Origin: Rhizobium sp. 11515TR
GTDB taxonomy: Bacteria > Pseudomonadota > Alphaproteobacteria > Rhizobiales > Rhizobiaceae
DNA length: 64,000 nt
Direction: 5' to 3'
NCBI RefSeq assembly: GCF_002277895.1
Contig: NZ_CP022998.1
Location: 2,647,501 to 2,711,500, forward strand
The translations under genes were made by a program, and so were the position numbers. The notes beneath the pieces are model-generated. The model saw only the letters and a program-made list of their open reading frames with translations. It was not told the origin of the DNA and did no database searches. This document shows positions 51,747 through 60,800 of the stretch, piece by piece. The number at the start of each line of letters is the position of its first letter. Positions within the stretch are counted from its first letter, which is position 1.

Positions 51747-52822
51747 CGAAATCGACCGAAAACGAGCCGAACGGTAATCGTCGTCCCAGCGCCTTCACGG
51801 TGGAACCGGAAACCTCCAGAAAAGAGGTAACTTCGCCAGCGGTTCGCAAGCCGCAGAGCTTCGATACCGACATCGTGCTGACGTCCGACGCGGAAGATCC
51901 ATTCATCAATCCCGCCCTCGGTGCCGATTCGGATGCAACTGCCATCGCCAAGCCCCGCCGCAAGGGATTCTCCTTCGCCAAGGTGGCGCTCGGTGCGCTT
52001 GGCATTCTGGTGTCACTCGCCTTCGGCCTCTGGACCGATCAGCTCATCCGCGACCTGTTCAGCCGGGCGCACTGGCTCGGCTACACCGCCATTGCGGTCG
52101 TCGCCATCGGCATTCTTGCCGTCCTTGCCATCGTCATCCGCGAGACCGCAGGAATGATGCGACTCGCGGCGGTACAGACTATCAAGGCCGAGGCGGAAGC
52201 CGCTATCGTCGAGACCCGGCCTGCCCGTGCCAAAGCTCTGGTCAAACGCCTCTGCACCATTCTGGAAGCCAATCCCGATACGGCAAGAGGCCGCGCGACC
52301 CTGAGGGCAGCAGAAGACGATATCATCGATGCCCCGCAGCTGATCGACCTTGCAGAGCGCGAGCTCCTCGGCCCCCTCGACCGCCGCGCCCGGGCGCTAA
52401 TCCTCGGCGCGTCGAAACGCGTGTCGGTGGTAACAGCCGTCAGTCCCCGCGCTCTCGTCGATATTCTCTACGTTCTCTATGAAGCGGCCAAACTGGTCCG
52501 CGCCATGGCCGAACTCTATGGCGGCCGACCCGGCACGCTCGGCATGGTCAGGCTGATGCGCGATGTGATTGCCCATCTCGCCGTCACCGGCTCCATCGCT
52601 GTCGGCGACAGCATCGTCCAGCAGCTGATCGGCCACGGACTGGCGTCGAAACTGTCAGCGCGCCTTGGAGAGGGCGTCGTCAACGGCATGATGACCGCCA
52701 GGATCGGAATAGCTGCCATGGATCTCTGCCGACCGCTCCCCTTCAAGGCACTTAAGCGACCGGGCATTACCGATTTCGCCGGCGACCTCACGCCGAATGT
52801 CACCGGCCGCAACCCGGCGTGA
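51743..52822 (+). CDS. TIGR01620/YcjF-like membrane protein
   Basis: A 359-residue protein. The N-terminal 65 residues are polar. Two transmembrane segments follow (about residues 78-100, VALGALGILVSLAFGLW, and 110-132, YTAIAVVAIGILAVLAIVI). The C-terminal domain (about 200-340, with VVTAVSPRALVDILYVLYEA) is the DUF697 region of the YcjF family. ATGA overlap with the YcjX gene shows coupling. Function of the pair is unknown beyond envelope stress association. Confidence 0.87.
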   Translation: MTKSTENEPNGNRRPSAFTVEPETSRKEVTSPAVRKPQSFDTDIVLTSDAEDPFINPALGADSDATAIAKPRRKGFSFAKVALGALGILVSLAFGLWTDQLIRDLFSRAHWLGYTAIAVVAIGILAVLAIVIRETAGMMRLAAVQTIKAEAEAAIVETRPARAKALVKRLCTILEANPDTARGRATLRAAEDDIIDAPQLIDLAERELLGPLDRRARALILGASKRVSVVTAVSPRALVDILYVLYEAAKLVRAMAELYGGRPGTLGMVRLMRDVIAHLAVTGSIAVGDSIVQQLIGHGLASKLSARLGEGVVNGMMTARIGIAAMDLCRPLPFKALKRPGITDFAGDLTPNVTGRNPA

Positions 52823-52865
52823 CGACCTGCAAATTAGGGGCTTCAGCACCTTCGGAAACCAAGCA

Positions 52866-52873
52866 TTAACCAT
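52866..52873 (+). promoter_or_regulatory. Possible CtrA half-site
   Basis: TTAACCAT, the strongest CtrA half-site sequence in Sinorhizobium/Caulobacter work, 48 bases before the next gene. A single 8-mer may occur by chance. Confidence 0.25.
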
Positions 52874-52921
52874 TCTCGGGCAAAAGTGGCAACCAGTTTC
52901 ACGGTTTCGCCTCGCTAGGGA

Positions 52922-53479
52922 ATGTCCATGTTTTCGCGTCGATTTCTTCTTGTAAGCAGCCTTGCCGCCGCAGCCATCTCCACCGGCGCCTGGACGCAAT
53001 CAGCCGAAGCGGCTCCCCGCGACAAGGCGTTCTTCCAGTCTATCTCGGGCACATGGAGCGGTCCCGGCGAGATCGTTGCCGGCAAGTACAAGGGCACGAA
53101 GTTCACCTGCAATCTCACGGGCAAGCCATCCGACGGCAGCAGCGCTGGCGTCAAGCTCGACGGCACCTGCCGCGTCGGCGTCTTCCAACAGCCGATGTCG
53201 GCCGAGATCACGCAGAACGGCGGTTCCTACAGCGGAAAATTCCTGGATGGCGCAGCCGGTAAGGGCCTCGACGTCACATCCGGCACGGTCAACGATAACA
53301 CGGTCGTTCTCGGATTGATCCGCCAGAAGCTCAACGGCGCCATGATCGCCCGCGTTGCGGACAACAAGTCGATGAATGTCACAATCTCGGTGAAGGTCGG
53401 CGAGCAGATGGTCCCTGTCATCGGCGTCACGCTGAAGCGCGCCGACGTCGACCAGATGGCGGTTGGATCGATCCAGTAA
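52922..53479 (+). CDS. Hypothetical exported protein, possible Tat substrate
   Basis: A 185-residue protein. The N-terminus MSMFSRRFLLVSSLAAAAIS has a twin-arginine motif (S-R-R-F-L-L) and a hydrophobic stretch ending QSAEA, so it may go through Tat. The mature part is beta-rich, with FFQSISGTWSGPGEIVAGKY and two Cys (FTCNLTG and GTCRVG), a lipocalin-like or periplasmic small domain by look. Family not recognised. It has a strong terminator after it. Confidence 0.7.
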   Translation: MSMFSRRFLLVSSLAAAAISTGAWTQSAEAAPRDKAFFQSISGTWSGPGEIVAGKYKGTKFTCNLTGKPSDGSSAGVKLDGTCRVGVFQQPMSAEITQNGGSYSGKFLDGAAGKGLDVTSGTVNDNTVVLGLIRQKLNGAMIARVADNKSMNVTISVKVGEQMVPVIGVTLKRADVDQMAVGSIQ

Positions 53480-53498
53480 GCATTGGGCAACAATTCAT

Positions 53499-53534
53499 AA
53501 AGAGAAAGCCGGCAATTTTGCCGGCTTTCTCTTT
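53499..53534. terminator. Bidirectional terminator
   Basis: A perfect 15-bp stem, AAAGAGAAAGCCGGC / GCCGGCTTTCTCTTT, with a 6-base loop, between the exported-protein gene (+) and folK (-). Serves both. Confidence 0.9.
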
Positions 53535-53554
53535 ATATGGACATATGGTCCGGT

Positions 53555-54055
53555 TCAGGCCGCCCGCCACCAGTCGCGGCTTTCGTCCGCGACCTCGATA
53601 CCTTCGACATCAACATCCTGCAACCAATCCGAGATTGCCCTCCCCTTGACCACGAGATCCGCGGCGAAATCGGCAAGCGGCATCAGCACGAAACCACGCT
53701 CGACCATTCGCGGATGCGGAATGGTGAGCAGCGGCTCGGCCTGTTCCAGATCTCCATAGGTCAGCACATCGATATCGATCGTTCGCGGCCCCCAGCGCTC
53801 GATCCGCACCCGCTTCATCTGCCGCTCTATGTCGAGGCACACATCCAGCAGGGCTTCCGGCGTGAGGGTCGTATCGACCGCAGCACAGGAATTGTAGAAG
53901 AAGGATTGATCCGTCTTGCCCCAGGGCGGCGCGCGATAAAGCCGCGACACCGAAATCACCTGACAATCGGCACGCGCATCCAGAGTGCGCAAGGCGAGCG
54001 CCATGGCGCGGACCGGGTTGTCCAGATTGCCACCCAAACCGAGCGTCGTCCGCAC
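53555..54055 (-). CDS. folK: 2-amino-4-hydroxy-6-hydroxymethyldihydropteridine pyrophosphokinase
   Basis: A 166-residue HPPK of folate synthesis. TTLGLGGNLDNPVRAM at its start and the signature RWGPRTIDIDVLTYGD with the two metal Asp. I chose GTG 54055 with GAAGGTG 6 bases upstream, leaving 10 bp after folB. A TTG at 54082 would overlap folB by 17 bp and is the alternative. Last gene of folP-folB-folK. Confidence 0.94.
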   Translation of the reverse strand: MRTTLGLGGNLDNPVRAMALALRTLDARADCQVISVSRLYRAPPWGKTDQSFFYNSCAAVDTTLTPEALLDVCLDIERQMKRVRIERWGPRTIDIDVLTYGDLEQAEPLLTIPHPRMVERGFVLMPLADFAADLVVKGRAISDWLQDVDVEGIEVADESRDWWRAA

Positions 54056-54065
54056 GGCTACACCT

Positions 54066-54437
54066 TCAGGCAAAATGCTCAATGCTCACCTGCACATAAT
54101 CGAGAACGCCCGGAACCGGGGCATTGGGCTTGCGTACCGTGATTTTGGCGCGGCGAATACCCGGAAAACGACGGCATAGTTCCTTCGCCACATCAAGCGC
54201 CAGCGCCTCGATCAGATAGCGTCGGCGTCCGGTCACGATTTCCTCGATGACGCTGAATGCGATGCCGTAATTAACGGTGTCGTCGATCGAATCACGCTCC
54301 AGCGCATCGCCGGCTTCGACATCGAGTTCGGCATCGATGAAGAAGCGCTGGCCAAGGAATTCCTCCTCATCATGGACGCCATGCCGGGCAAAGAAGGCGC
54401 AATTCTGCAAAGTAATGGTGTATGTCACAGCGCTCAT
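54066..54437 (-). CDS. folB: Dihydroneopterin aldolase
   Basis: A 123-residue enzyme turning dihydroneopterin into the HPPK substrate. ITLQNCAFFARHGVHDEEEF is the family start (with active-site Glu), DTVNYGIAFSVIEEIV and the catalytic Lys region RAKITVRKPNAPVPG follow. Middle gene of the folate group, 61 bp after folP. Confidence 0.95.
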   Translation of the reverse strand: MSAVTYTITLQNCAFFARHGVHDEEEFLGQRFFIDAELDVEAGDALERDSIDDTVNYGIAFSVIEEIVTGRRRYLIEALALDVAKELCRRFPGIRRAKITVRKPNAPVPGVLDYVQVSIEHFA

Positions 54438-54498
54438 GGCGTCTCTCCGTTTCGAACAGGCGCGATCGGGTCCGAAAACCGCTCCCTGGATTCGAGCA

Positions 54499-55356
54499 TT
54501 ATGCTTTAAGTTTCGCGCGCGTCCTGAGAATAGCATCCGCAACCGCCAGCGCGTCCCTGTTGATTGCGACATTGTGTACGCGGAATATCGCAGCCCCCTG
54601 CAACCGCAGGATCGCGCTGGTTGCGGCAGTGCCGACATCCCGATCGGCTGCGTCGCGGCCCGTTATGGTGCCGACGAACCGCTTGCGCGAGGTGCCGACC
54701 AACAGGGGCAACTCGAAGCGCAGCAGAGCATTGAAACGCGCCATCAGCTCCAGATTTTCCTCGACATTCTCCTTGGCGAAGCCAAAGCCCGGATCAAGCA
54801 CGATCGTCTGCCGATCGACACCGGCCGCAGCGGCAATCTCCAGCGAGCGATTGAGAAAGAAAAGCTGGTCATCGATCACGTCAGGCAGCTTCTGCCGCTC
54901 ACGCCCGGTATGCATGATACAGAGGCCGGCACCCGTTTGCGCCGCCACGGTGGCAATATCTGGCTCGCGCTGCAGACCGAACACATCGTTGACGATATGC
55001 GCGCCGGCGCCGATCGCCAACCGCGCCGTATCGGCGCGATACGTATCGACGGAAATCAGCGCATCGGTCGTGCCGCGCAAGGCTTCGATGACGGGCAATA
55101 CCCGCCCCTGCTCCTCGCTGGCATTAACGGCGGCGGCACCCGGTTTGGTCGATTCGCCGCCGATATCGATGATGCCGGCCCCGTCCTCGACACAGGCCAG
55201 CGCATGGGCAACGGCCGCATCGACGGCCTCATAATGCCCGCCGTCGGAAAAGGAATCCGGCGTCACATTGACGATAGCCATGATGACGCTTTGTCCGCCG
55301 ACATCGATACTGCGGCCATGCGCGACATGCCAGGTTTGGCTGCGAAGCTCCGTCAC
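54499..55356 (-). CDS. folP: Dihydropteroate synthase
   Basis: A 285-residue TIM-barrel enzyme, the sulfonamide target. IMAIVNVTPDSFSDGGHYEA (signature 1), DIGGESTKPGA (signature 2), LDPGFGFAKENVEENLELMA and the Lys-containing GTSRKRFVGTITGR are present. GTG 55356 (VTELRSQTWHVAHGRS) gives normal length. The open frame extends 68 codons more into a region with a divergent gene. Confidence 0.94.
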   Translation of the reverse strand: MTELRSQTWHVAHGRSIDVGGQSVIMAIVNVTPDSFSDGGHYEAVDAAVAHALACVEDGAGIIDIGGESTKPGAAAVNASEEQGRVLPVIEALRGTTDALISVDTYRADTARLAIGAGAHIVNDVFGLQREPDIATVAAQTGAGLCIMHTGRERQKLPDVIDDQLFFLNRSLEIAAAAGVDRQTIVLDPGFGFAKENVEENLELMARFNALLRFELPLLVGTSRKRFVGTITGRDAADRDVGTAATSAILRLQGAAIFRVHNVAINRDALAVADAILRTRAKLKA

Positions 55357-55444
55357 GAACCGTCCATCCCATTGAAAAGGAAAAAACCTCGCGCTTGATA
55401 TTGCGCTCACAGTGGCTATGCCGCAAGGTTCGCAGAAGTTCAAC

Positions 55445-56080
55445 ATGGTAGCGACACGCATGCCGCTTGCATCCCATAAGTTCAGTCTTTCGTGTGCATT
55501 GCTGCTCGCGTTCTGCATACCCAATGTAGCCGGCGCGGAAGTCATCGCCCGCAAATCCATTTCTTATTTCGACATAAAGGGCAGCACTGCCGACGAGCTC
55601 GATGCCGCCCTGAACCAGCGCGGACCGCTGGCGATCGGCTCCAGCAGTCACCATCCCGGTGCGACGAGGATCCGCTTCGGCGGCAATGCGACCTACAGCG
55701 AAGCAAACGGCCGCTGCTATATTTCCGGCGTCAAGGTTACGGTCGATACGGAAATCATTCTGCCGCGCTGGCGTGACCGGCGGCATGCCAGCAAGCAGCT
55801 TTCTATGATCTGGGATACATTGGCCGCCGATATCCGGCGCCATGAGGACCGGCATGTCGAAATCGCCCGTCAACATGCGCGGCAGATGGAAAGGCAGATC
55901 CTGTCTCTGCCGTCAGCCAGCAATTGTGATGCGCTTCAGGAAAAGGCGAATGAGGTGACGTCGCGGGAAACCGACCGGCACGATGCCGATCAGGCGCGCT
56001 TCGATCGCATCGAAGCGATCAATTTCACGAGCCGGATGCAAAGGCTGCTCTACTATCGCAGCCGCCAAGGCGCTCGGTAG
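55445..56080 (+). CDS. DUF922-family secreted protein, possible zinc peptidase
   Basis: A 211-residue protein. Signal peptide up to about residue 31 (CALLLAFCIPNVAGA). The mature part starts EVIARKSISYFDIKGSTADE and carries IRRHEDRHVEIARQHARQME, a His-Glu-x-x-His motif, as in DUF922 proteins predicted to be zinc-dependent peptidases. Two Cys (NGRCYISG, SNCDAL) may pair. The ATG at 55445 leads directly into the signal peptide. GTG 55412 is possible. Function unknown. Confidence 0.75.
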   Translation: MVATRMPLASHKFSLSCALLLAFCIPNVAGAEVIARKSISYFDIKGSTADELDAALNQRGPLAIGSSSHHPGATRIRFGGNATYSEANGRCYISGVKVTVDTEIILPRWRDRRHASKQLSMIWDTLAADIRRHEDRHVEIARQHARQMERQILSLPSASNCDALQEKANEVTSRETDRHDADQARFDRIEAINFTSRMQRLLYYRSRQGAR

Positions 56081-56290
56081 TAGCCTTCCGAAAACTACCT
56101 TTCGGCGCAAAAGGCGATCAGCAGCGCCAACTGTGGGAAATCAGTCACTATATCCTGTGAATCGTCTGATCTCGTCGTTCTTTGAACTTTACGAGAATCT
56201 GAAATAGGTTTTTCCTATCAATTACAGAGACAAACGCACTGGTTGATTCGAAGAAGACCGGGTGGATGTCGCAAAAGGATCGATTTTAAG

Positions 56291-56462
56291 TACCTGCGCT
56301 GGCGGGTTTCTTCGCTCTTCGGCGCAGTCGGGTTTGATTTTCAAAGCATGCGCTAAGTGTTCTCCTGGCGCGTCCTGAAGCCGCAGGTGTTTCCTCCCTT
56401 GCCTGCGGTGATGCGCCCGCCTCGCCTCGCTCGCTGCACCAGCTGAGCGGGGCATCTTTTTT
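56291..56462 (+). ncRNA. Candidate anti-Shine-Dalgarno (cuckoo-type) small RNA
   Basis: In a 445-bp gap with no gene (56081-56525) the plus strand folds into four hairpins. They are 56294-56327 (CTGCGC / GCGCAG); 56348-56373 (ATGCGC / GCGCGT) with a 14-base loop holding TCTCC; 56381-56408 (CCGCAGG / CCTGCGG) with a 14-base loop holding TTTCCTCCC; and a terminator 56410-56456 with six T. Loops with CUCC are the mark of rhizobial alpha-r14/cuckoo sRNAs that bind ribosome-binding sites. The 5' end is uncertain: TTGAAC-N17-TAGGTT at 56182-56210 would start it near 56216. Confidence 0.6.
56410..56462 (+). terminator. Rho-independent terminator of the candidate sRNA
   Basis: GATGC-(G)-CCCGC pairs with GCGGGGCATC (10 bp, one bulge), followed by TTTTTT at 56457-56462. 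Confidence 0.75.
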
Positions 56463-56525
56463 GGAGATTCGACTCTCAGCGGGATTATCGCGACGGATAG
56501 GACGGGACGTGCCCGAGGTCCGGTG

Positions 56526-56846
56526 TCAGGCCTGGCGCTCCGGCACATGGACGACAAGGCCGTCCAGCGTACTCTTCATCTTGATCTGACAGGAGAGCCG
56601 CGAGTTCGGACGAACGTCGAAGGCGAAGTCGAGCATATCTTCTTCCATGGCTTCCGGGCCGCCGACCTTTTCGGTCCATTCCTCGTCGACATAGACATGA
56701 CAGGTGGCACAGGCGCACGCACCGCCGCACTCCGCTTCGATGCCTGGAACGGAGTTGCGTACGGCATTTTCCATCACGGTGGAGCCCTCGTCGACATTGA
56801 GGTCAAAGCGCGTGCCGTCGAAGGCGACGATGGTCAATTTGGTCAT
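56526..56846 (-). CDS. [2Fe-2S] ferredoxin, adrenodoxin type
   Basis: A 106-residue ferredoxin. Cluster ligands Cys40, Cys46, Cys49 (in [17 protein letters not shown]) and Cys86 (SRLSCQIK) have the C-x5-C-x2-C spacing of the adrenodoxin/putidaredoxin type. It transfers electrons to a cytochrome P450 or an Fe-S assembly partner, not encoded nearby. ATG 56846 is the start; no strong ribosome-binding site precedes it. Confidence 0.94.
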   Translation of the reverse strand: MTKLTIVAFDGTRFDLNVDEGSTVMENAVRNSVPGIEAECGGACACATCHVYVDEEWTEKVGGPEAMEEDMLDFAFDVRPNSRLSCQIKMKSTLDGLVVHVPERQA

Positions 56847-56995
56847 GTGGGTGAATTCCGATATTTCGTGAATGAAGGGTGATCGGAATTTTACTTCCAA
56901 CAAATCGATGGGGCAGTCAACATTTGCGCCGCCGAAACGGTTTGTCCCGTCTGGCGGCGCAAGGGTGCACATCATTGATCGTCGAGCGGATCAGC

Positions 56996-57364
56996 TCAGC
57001 GCGAAAGCTTCAAAATGAAGTTTTCAGCCTCGATGACGCTGGTTGTAACCGCTGCCACGTGAGCGGCGTCGCCGACATTGCTTTCGAGTGCTCCGGCCGC
57101 ATCCGCCACGCGGAAAGCGCCAATGGCGCTGGCAGCGCCCTTCAGCTTGTGCGATGCGGCCTCCATCCGCTTGGGATCGCCGCTGCCGATCTCCTGCAGG
57201 CAGGAGCGGGCCTGCCTTGCGAACATCTGCAGCACCTCGACCTCAAGCGCCTTGTCGCCCATAGTCTGCTTGCCGAGGTGGACGAGATCGATCGCCCGCT
57301 CCCGCGACGGGGCCGCGCCCCGCGAATTATCAGGAGATTCAAATGCGATGTTCAAAGCTGCCAT
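56996..57364 (-). CDS. HPt (histidine phosphotransfer) domain protein
   Basis: A 122-residue, single-domain phosphotransfer protein. The phosphoacceptor is His72 in AASHKLKGAASAIGA, in an all-helical domain of normal size. Such proteins link hybrid kinases to response regulators. It is divergent from the giant coiled-coil gene, with CtrA boxes between, and cckA is in the same window; a direct link is only a guess. Confidence 0.88.
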   Translation of the reverse strand: MAALNIAFESPDNSRGAAPSRERAIDLVHLGKQTMGDKALEVEVLQMFARQARSCLQEIGSGDPKRMEAASHKLKGAASAIGAFRVADAAGALESNVGDAAHVAAVTTSVIEAENFILKLSR

Positions 57365-57483
57365 GTGCCAATGCTCCCGTCATTTATCTATGACTGTTTT
57401 ATGGACCTGCCGCATAGTTGCGGCCCGGGCATGGCCATCCAGTTAAATTTTGGCACATTGAGGGCCGAAAACTCCAGACATGG

Positions 57484-57497
57484 TTAACGTGCGTTAA
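57484..57497. promoter_or_regulatory. CtrA-like site, 6-base spacer
   Basis: TTAA-N6-TTAA: one base short of the normal CtrA spacing. Third in a row with the two perfect boxes that follow. Confidence 0.4.
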
Positions 57498-57545
57498 ACA
57501 TGCTCAAAATCTTAGGTTTTCATGGCGTTGAACAGGTAAACAGGG

Positions 57546-57560
57546 TTAATGCCACCTTAA
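57546..57560. promoter_or_regulatory. CtrA box 1
   Basis: TTAATGCCACCTTAA, a perfect TTAA-N7-TTAA, in the 491-bp gap between the HPt gene and the giant gene. Confidence 0.65.
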
Positions 57561-57573
57561 CGATCCACTGGCT

Positions 57574-57588
57574 TTAAGGTGGAATTAA
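57574..57588. promoter_or_regulatory. CtrA box 2
   Basis: TTAAGGTGGAATTAA, a second perfect TTAA-N7-TTAA, 28 bp on from box 1 (nearly three helical turns, so same face of the DNA). The rest of the gap 57365-57855 has no gene that I can see. Confidence 0.65.
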
Positions 57589-57781
57589 TTGTCATGACTG
57601 GGGGAATGTGTCACTACGATACTAGTAAATTGGGTAGATGGCACATGCCTTTGCCCCGGAAGTGGATGATGGTAATGTTTTCATAACATCCGTTTGAAAA
57701 ACCAGTTATCCACTCTGAATGTAATGGGAAATCCAAATTCGATGTTGATCGAAGACGGAAGACCCGCGGGAGGCAGGGGTC

Positions 57782-57817
57782 GTCTTTTCCGGACGCGGCG
57801 GAATTACCGGAAAAGAC
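57782..57817 (+). promoter_or_regulatory. Leader hairpin of the giant gene
   Basis: GTCTTTTCCGG / CCGGAAAAGAC, 11-bp perfect stem with a 14-base loop, ending 38 bases before the ATG. An upstream GAAGAC (57754-57759) and GACCC/GGGTC pair could compete for the left arm, so two leader folds are possible. Confidence 0.5.
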
Positions 57818-57855
57818 ACGGCAAGCCCGAGTGAGTTGTAACGAGGCGTAACCGC

Positions 57856-60800
57856 ATGGCGAACAAAAAGTACATCGAGTCGGTCGAGGACAAGGCCTTT
57901 CAGGCATTGGACGAAGCTCTGCAGATCGATTTCAGTGACGAGAGCTTGGAGTCTCGCAGCGGCACTACGCCCGATGTCCCGGAGCGAAATGTGTCTGAGC
58001 CGCCGAAACAGCCGATAAAGCAGACCAGGGATGATGCCGCCCGCAAGAATGGCGGCGCACGCAGCACTGCCGCCCCTGCTATCCCGCCCCGCCCCGCCGA
58101 GGCGCCGAAGAACCCGAACCTTGCCGCCGCCAATGACGGCAGCCGGGCGAGTTCCGCAAGCATATTGAGAGCGCTCGACGGAGCCTCGCAGAGCCACGCG
58201 GTGCGAAACGCCACGATCTTCTCGCTGTTCTGGATCATCGGCGGCGCCGGCCTCGCCTTCATGCTCTACGGCACGCAGATCCGAGACATCCATTCGATCG
58301 CGGATCTCGCAGCCCTTCCAGGCGTCATCGCCTGCATCGTCGGCATCATCGTTCCGGTGCTGCTCTTCTATGCTTTCGGCATGATGATTTCGCGTGCGCA
58401 CGACATGCGCAATGCAGCCCGCTCCATGGCGGAAGTTGCCCTGCGTCTCGTCGAGCCGGAAACCGTTGCATCCGAGCGCATTATGACGGTCGGCCAAGCC
58501 GTACGCCGTGAAGTCTCGGCCATGAACGAAGGCATCGAACGCACCATTGCGCGCGCCACCGAGCTCGAAACCCTCGTCCATACCGAAGTCAATGCGCTGG
58601 AGCGCAGCTACGCCGACAACGAATTGCGCGTGCGCAGCCTGGTCCACGAGCTGGGTACCGAGCGCGACGCTATCGTCAATCACGCCGAACGGATCCGCTC
58701 GTCGATCTCAGGCGTACACGATCAGATCAAGGAAGACCTCTCGCTGGCGACCGAAGAAATCGCCGTGCGCCTCTCCACTTCGGGGGAAGCCTTCGCATCG
58801 ATGATCGACACGCGTGCAGCGGCACTCATGGAGAAGTCGGATTCCGCCGTCCAGGCCCTCGGCACCCTGCTTTCCGCCAAGACCGACAGCCTGCTGCAGA
58901 ACCTCAACGCCTCGGGCCTCGCTCTCAGCCACGAATTCGACACCCGCCTGGAATCGCTGTCGTCGACCCTCGCCGAACGCGGCAACGCGCTGCTGGGCCA
59001 ATTCGAAACGCGCGCGTCGACACTCGATGCGAACACCGAAAAACTGAACTCTGCACTGAATGAACGTGCGCGCCAGCTCAACGAGACGCTGGTTGCCCGC
59101 ACCCGTGAAATCAGCGAGAGCCTCACTGGCGGCGAGCGCTCCATTACCGGCACGCTCGACAATGTTCTGTCGCGCCTCAACACGGCCCTCGACGAAAAGG
59201 GCGCGAGCTTCCGTCAAAGCCTACAGTCGACCGCAGATGATGCCATCATGGACATCGATCTGCGCTCCGGCTTCTTCGACGAGCGCTTCCAGTCGACCAT
59301 CGCGCAGCTTTCGACGGCGTTCGACGAGCGCGTATCGGAATTCACCTCGGCCTTCGACAAGCGCGCCGGCACCCTGGACACCAAGCTCACGGAAAGCCTC
59401 GCCCGCATCAATCAATCGCTCGGCAGCAATTCCGATGCGCTGGAAGGCATCCTGACCTCCAGCATCGAGCGCCTGGGTTCGCATCTTACCGATCAGTCCC
59501 TCGCACTGGCAACGACGCTAGCAACCGGACAGGAAGTGCTGGAAAGCGCCATCGGTTCCAAGGCGAACGAGATCACGTCGGCACTGCAGAACGCCACGAC
59601 GGGCATTTCCTCGGCCCTCACCTCGGGCACGAGCGAACTCAACACGACGCTCGCGTCGCATGCCGGCGCCTTCACTTCCGCCGTGCAGGGTGTCACGCGC
59701 GACGTCTCCGCCGCCCTGCAAAGTGGCACGGAAGAACTGACCTCGGCCTTCACCGGCCGCGCCAATGACATCAACAATACCCTCTCTGCCCGCACCAGTG
59801 AGATCACGCAGGCTTTGAGTTCCGCCCATGAGCGCGTCGATGCCGTGATGGCCGCTCGCAGCAACGCGCTTTTCGGCGCATTGGCAGACAACCAGTCCCG
59901 TTTCGAGCAGACGCTTGCCGAGCGTTCGGAAGCGATCACCAATGCCGTTAGCGGTTCCCATGAGCATCTGGCCGCCGCCCTCGACGAACGCACCTCGATG
60001 CTGGCCATTTCGCTTGCCGAAAGCCAGTTGCGTCTCGAAAACACGCTGGCGAGCCGCGCCGATGCCATCAACAGCGCCATGGCCGACACCCATAGCAAGC
60101 TCGCCGATACGCTCGACGACAAGACGATGGCGCTTGCTATTGCGCTTTCCGAGGGCCAATCCCGCCTGGAAGACACCGTTTCCGGTCATGCGGAACACGT
60201 TGCCGGCACGCTGGATACGAAGACCAAGGACCTTGCGCGTGCACTCGCCGAGGGTCAGGCTCGTCTCGAAAGCACGGTCTCGGGTCACGCCGAAAGCGTC
60301 ACCAATGCCCTCGACGACAGGACGATGGCGCTCGCTATCGCGCTCTCCGAGAGCCAGGCCCGGCTGGAGGAAACCGTTGCCGGTCACGCCGATCGCGTCG
60401 CCGACACGTTCGAAGGCAAGACCAGTGCGCTCGCGGCCGCCCTGACCTCCGGCCAATCTCGTCTCGAAGAAACCCTCGCCAACCGCGCCGAGGCGATCAT
60501 CAAGGCATTTGCAGGCAACCACAATGCTTTGGCCGAGGCGCTGGACGACAGAACGATGGCACTCGCCATCGCGCTGAGTGAAAGCCAATCCCGTCTGGAA
60601 AGCACCATAGCCGGACACGCGGAAAGCGTTGCAAGCACTTTGGATGACAAGACGATGGCCTTGGCCGTTGCCCTCTCCGAAAGCCAGGCCCGCCTTGAAA
60701 ACGCCGTTTCCGGTCATGCGGAAAGCGTAGGCGCCACACTGGACGACAAGACGATGGCACTCGCCATCGCGCTGTCGGAGGCCCAGGCCCGTCTCGAAGA

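Noticed and set aside
56210..56525. Gap considered as 6S RNA, tmRNA or RNase P RNA
   Set aside because: No tag-peptide codons or CCA-type end, no 6S bubble or RNase P core sequence; the hairpins with CUCC loops fit a cuckoo-type sRNA better.
56222..56557. Minus-strand frame (111 codons) running from the ferredoxin gene into the sRNA gap
   Set aside because: Low-complexity Arg/Ser-rich product, overlaps the ferredoxin coding end, and the DNA is better explained by RNA hairpins.
59518..60717. Long minus-strand frame (399 codons) opposite the giant gene
   Set aside because: It mirrors the repeats of the sense gene and has no ribosome-binding site; the sense frame is open for over 6 kb.
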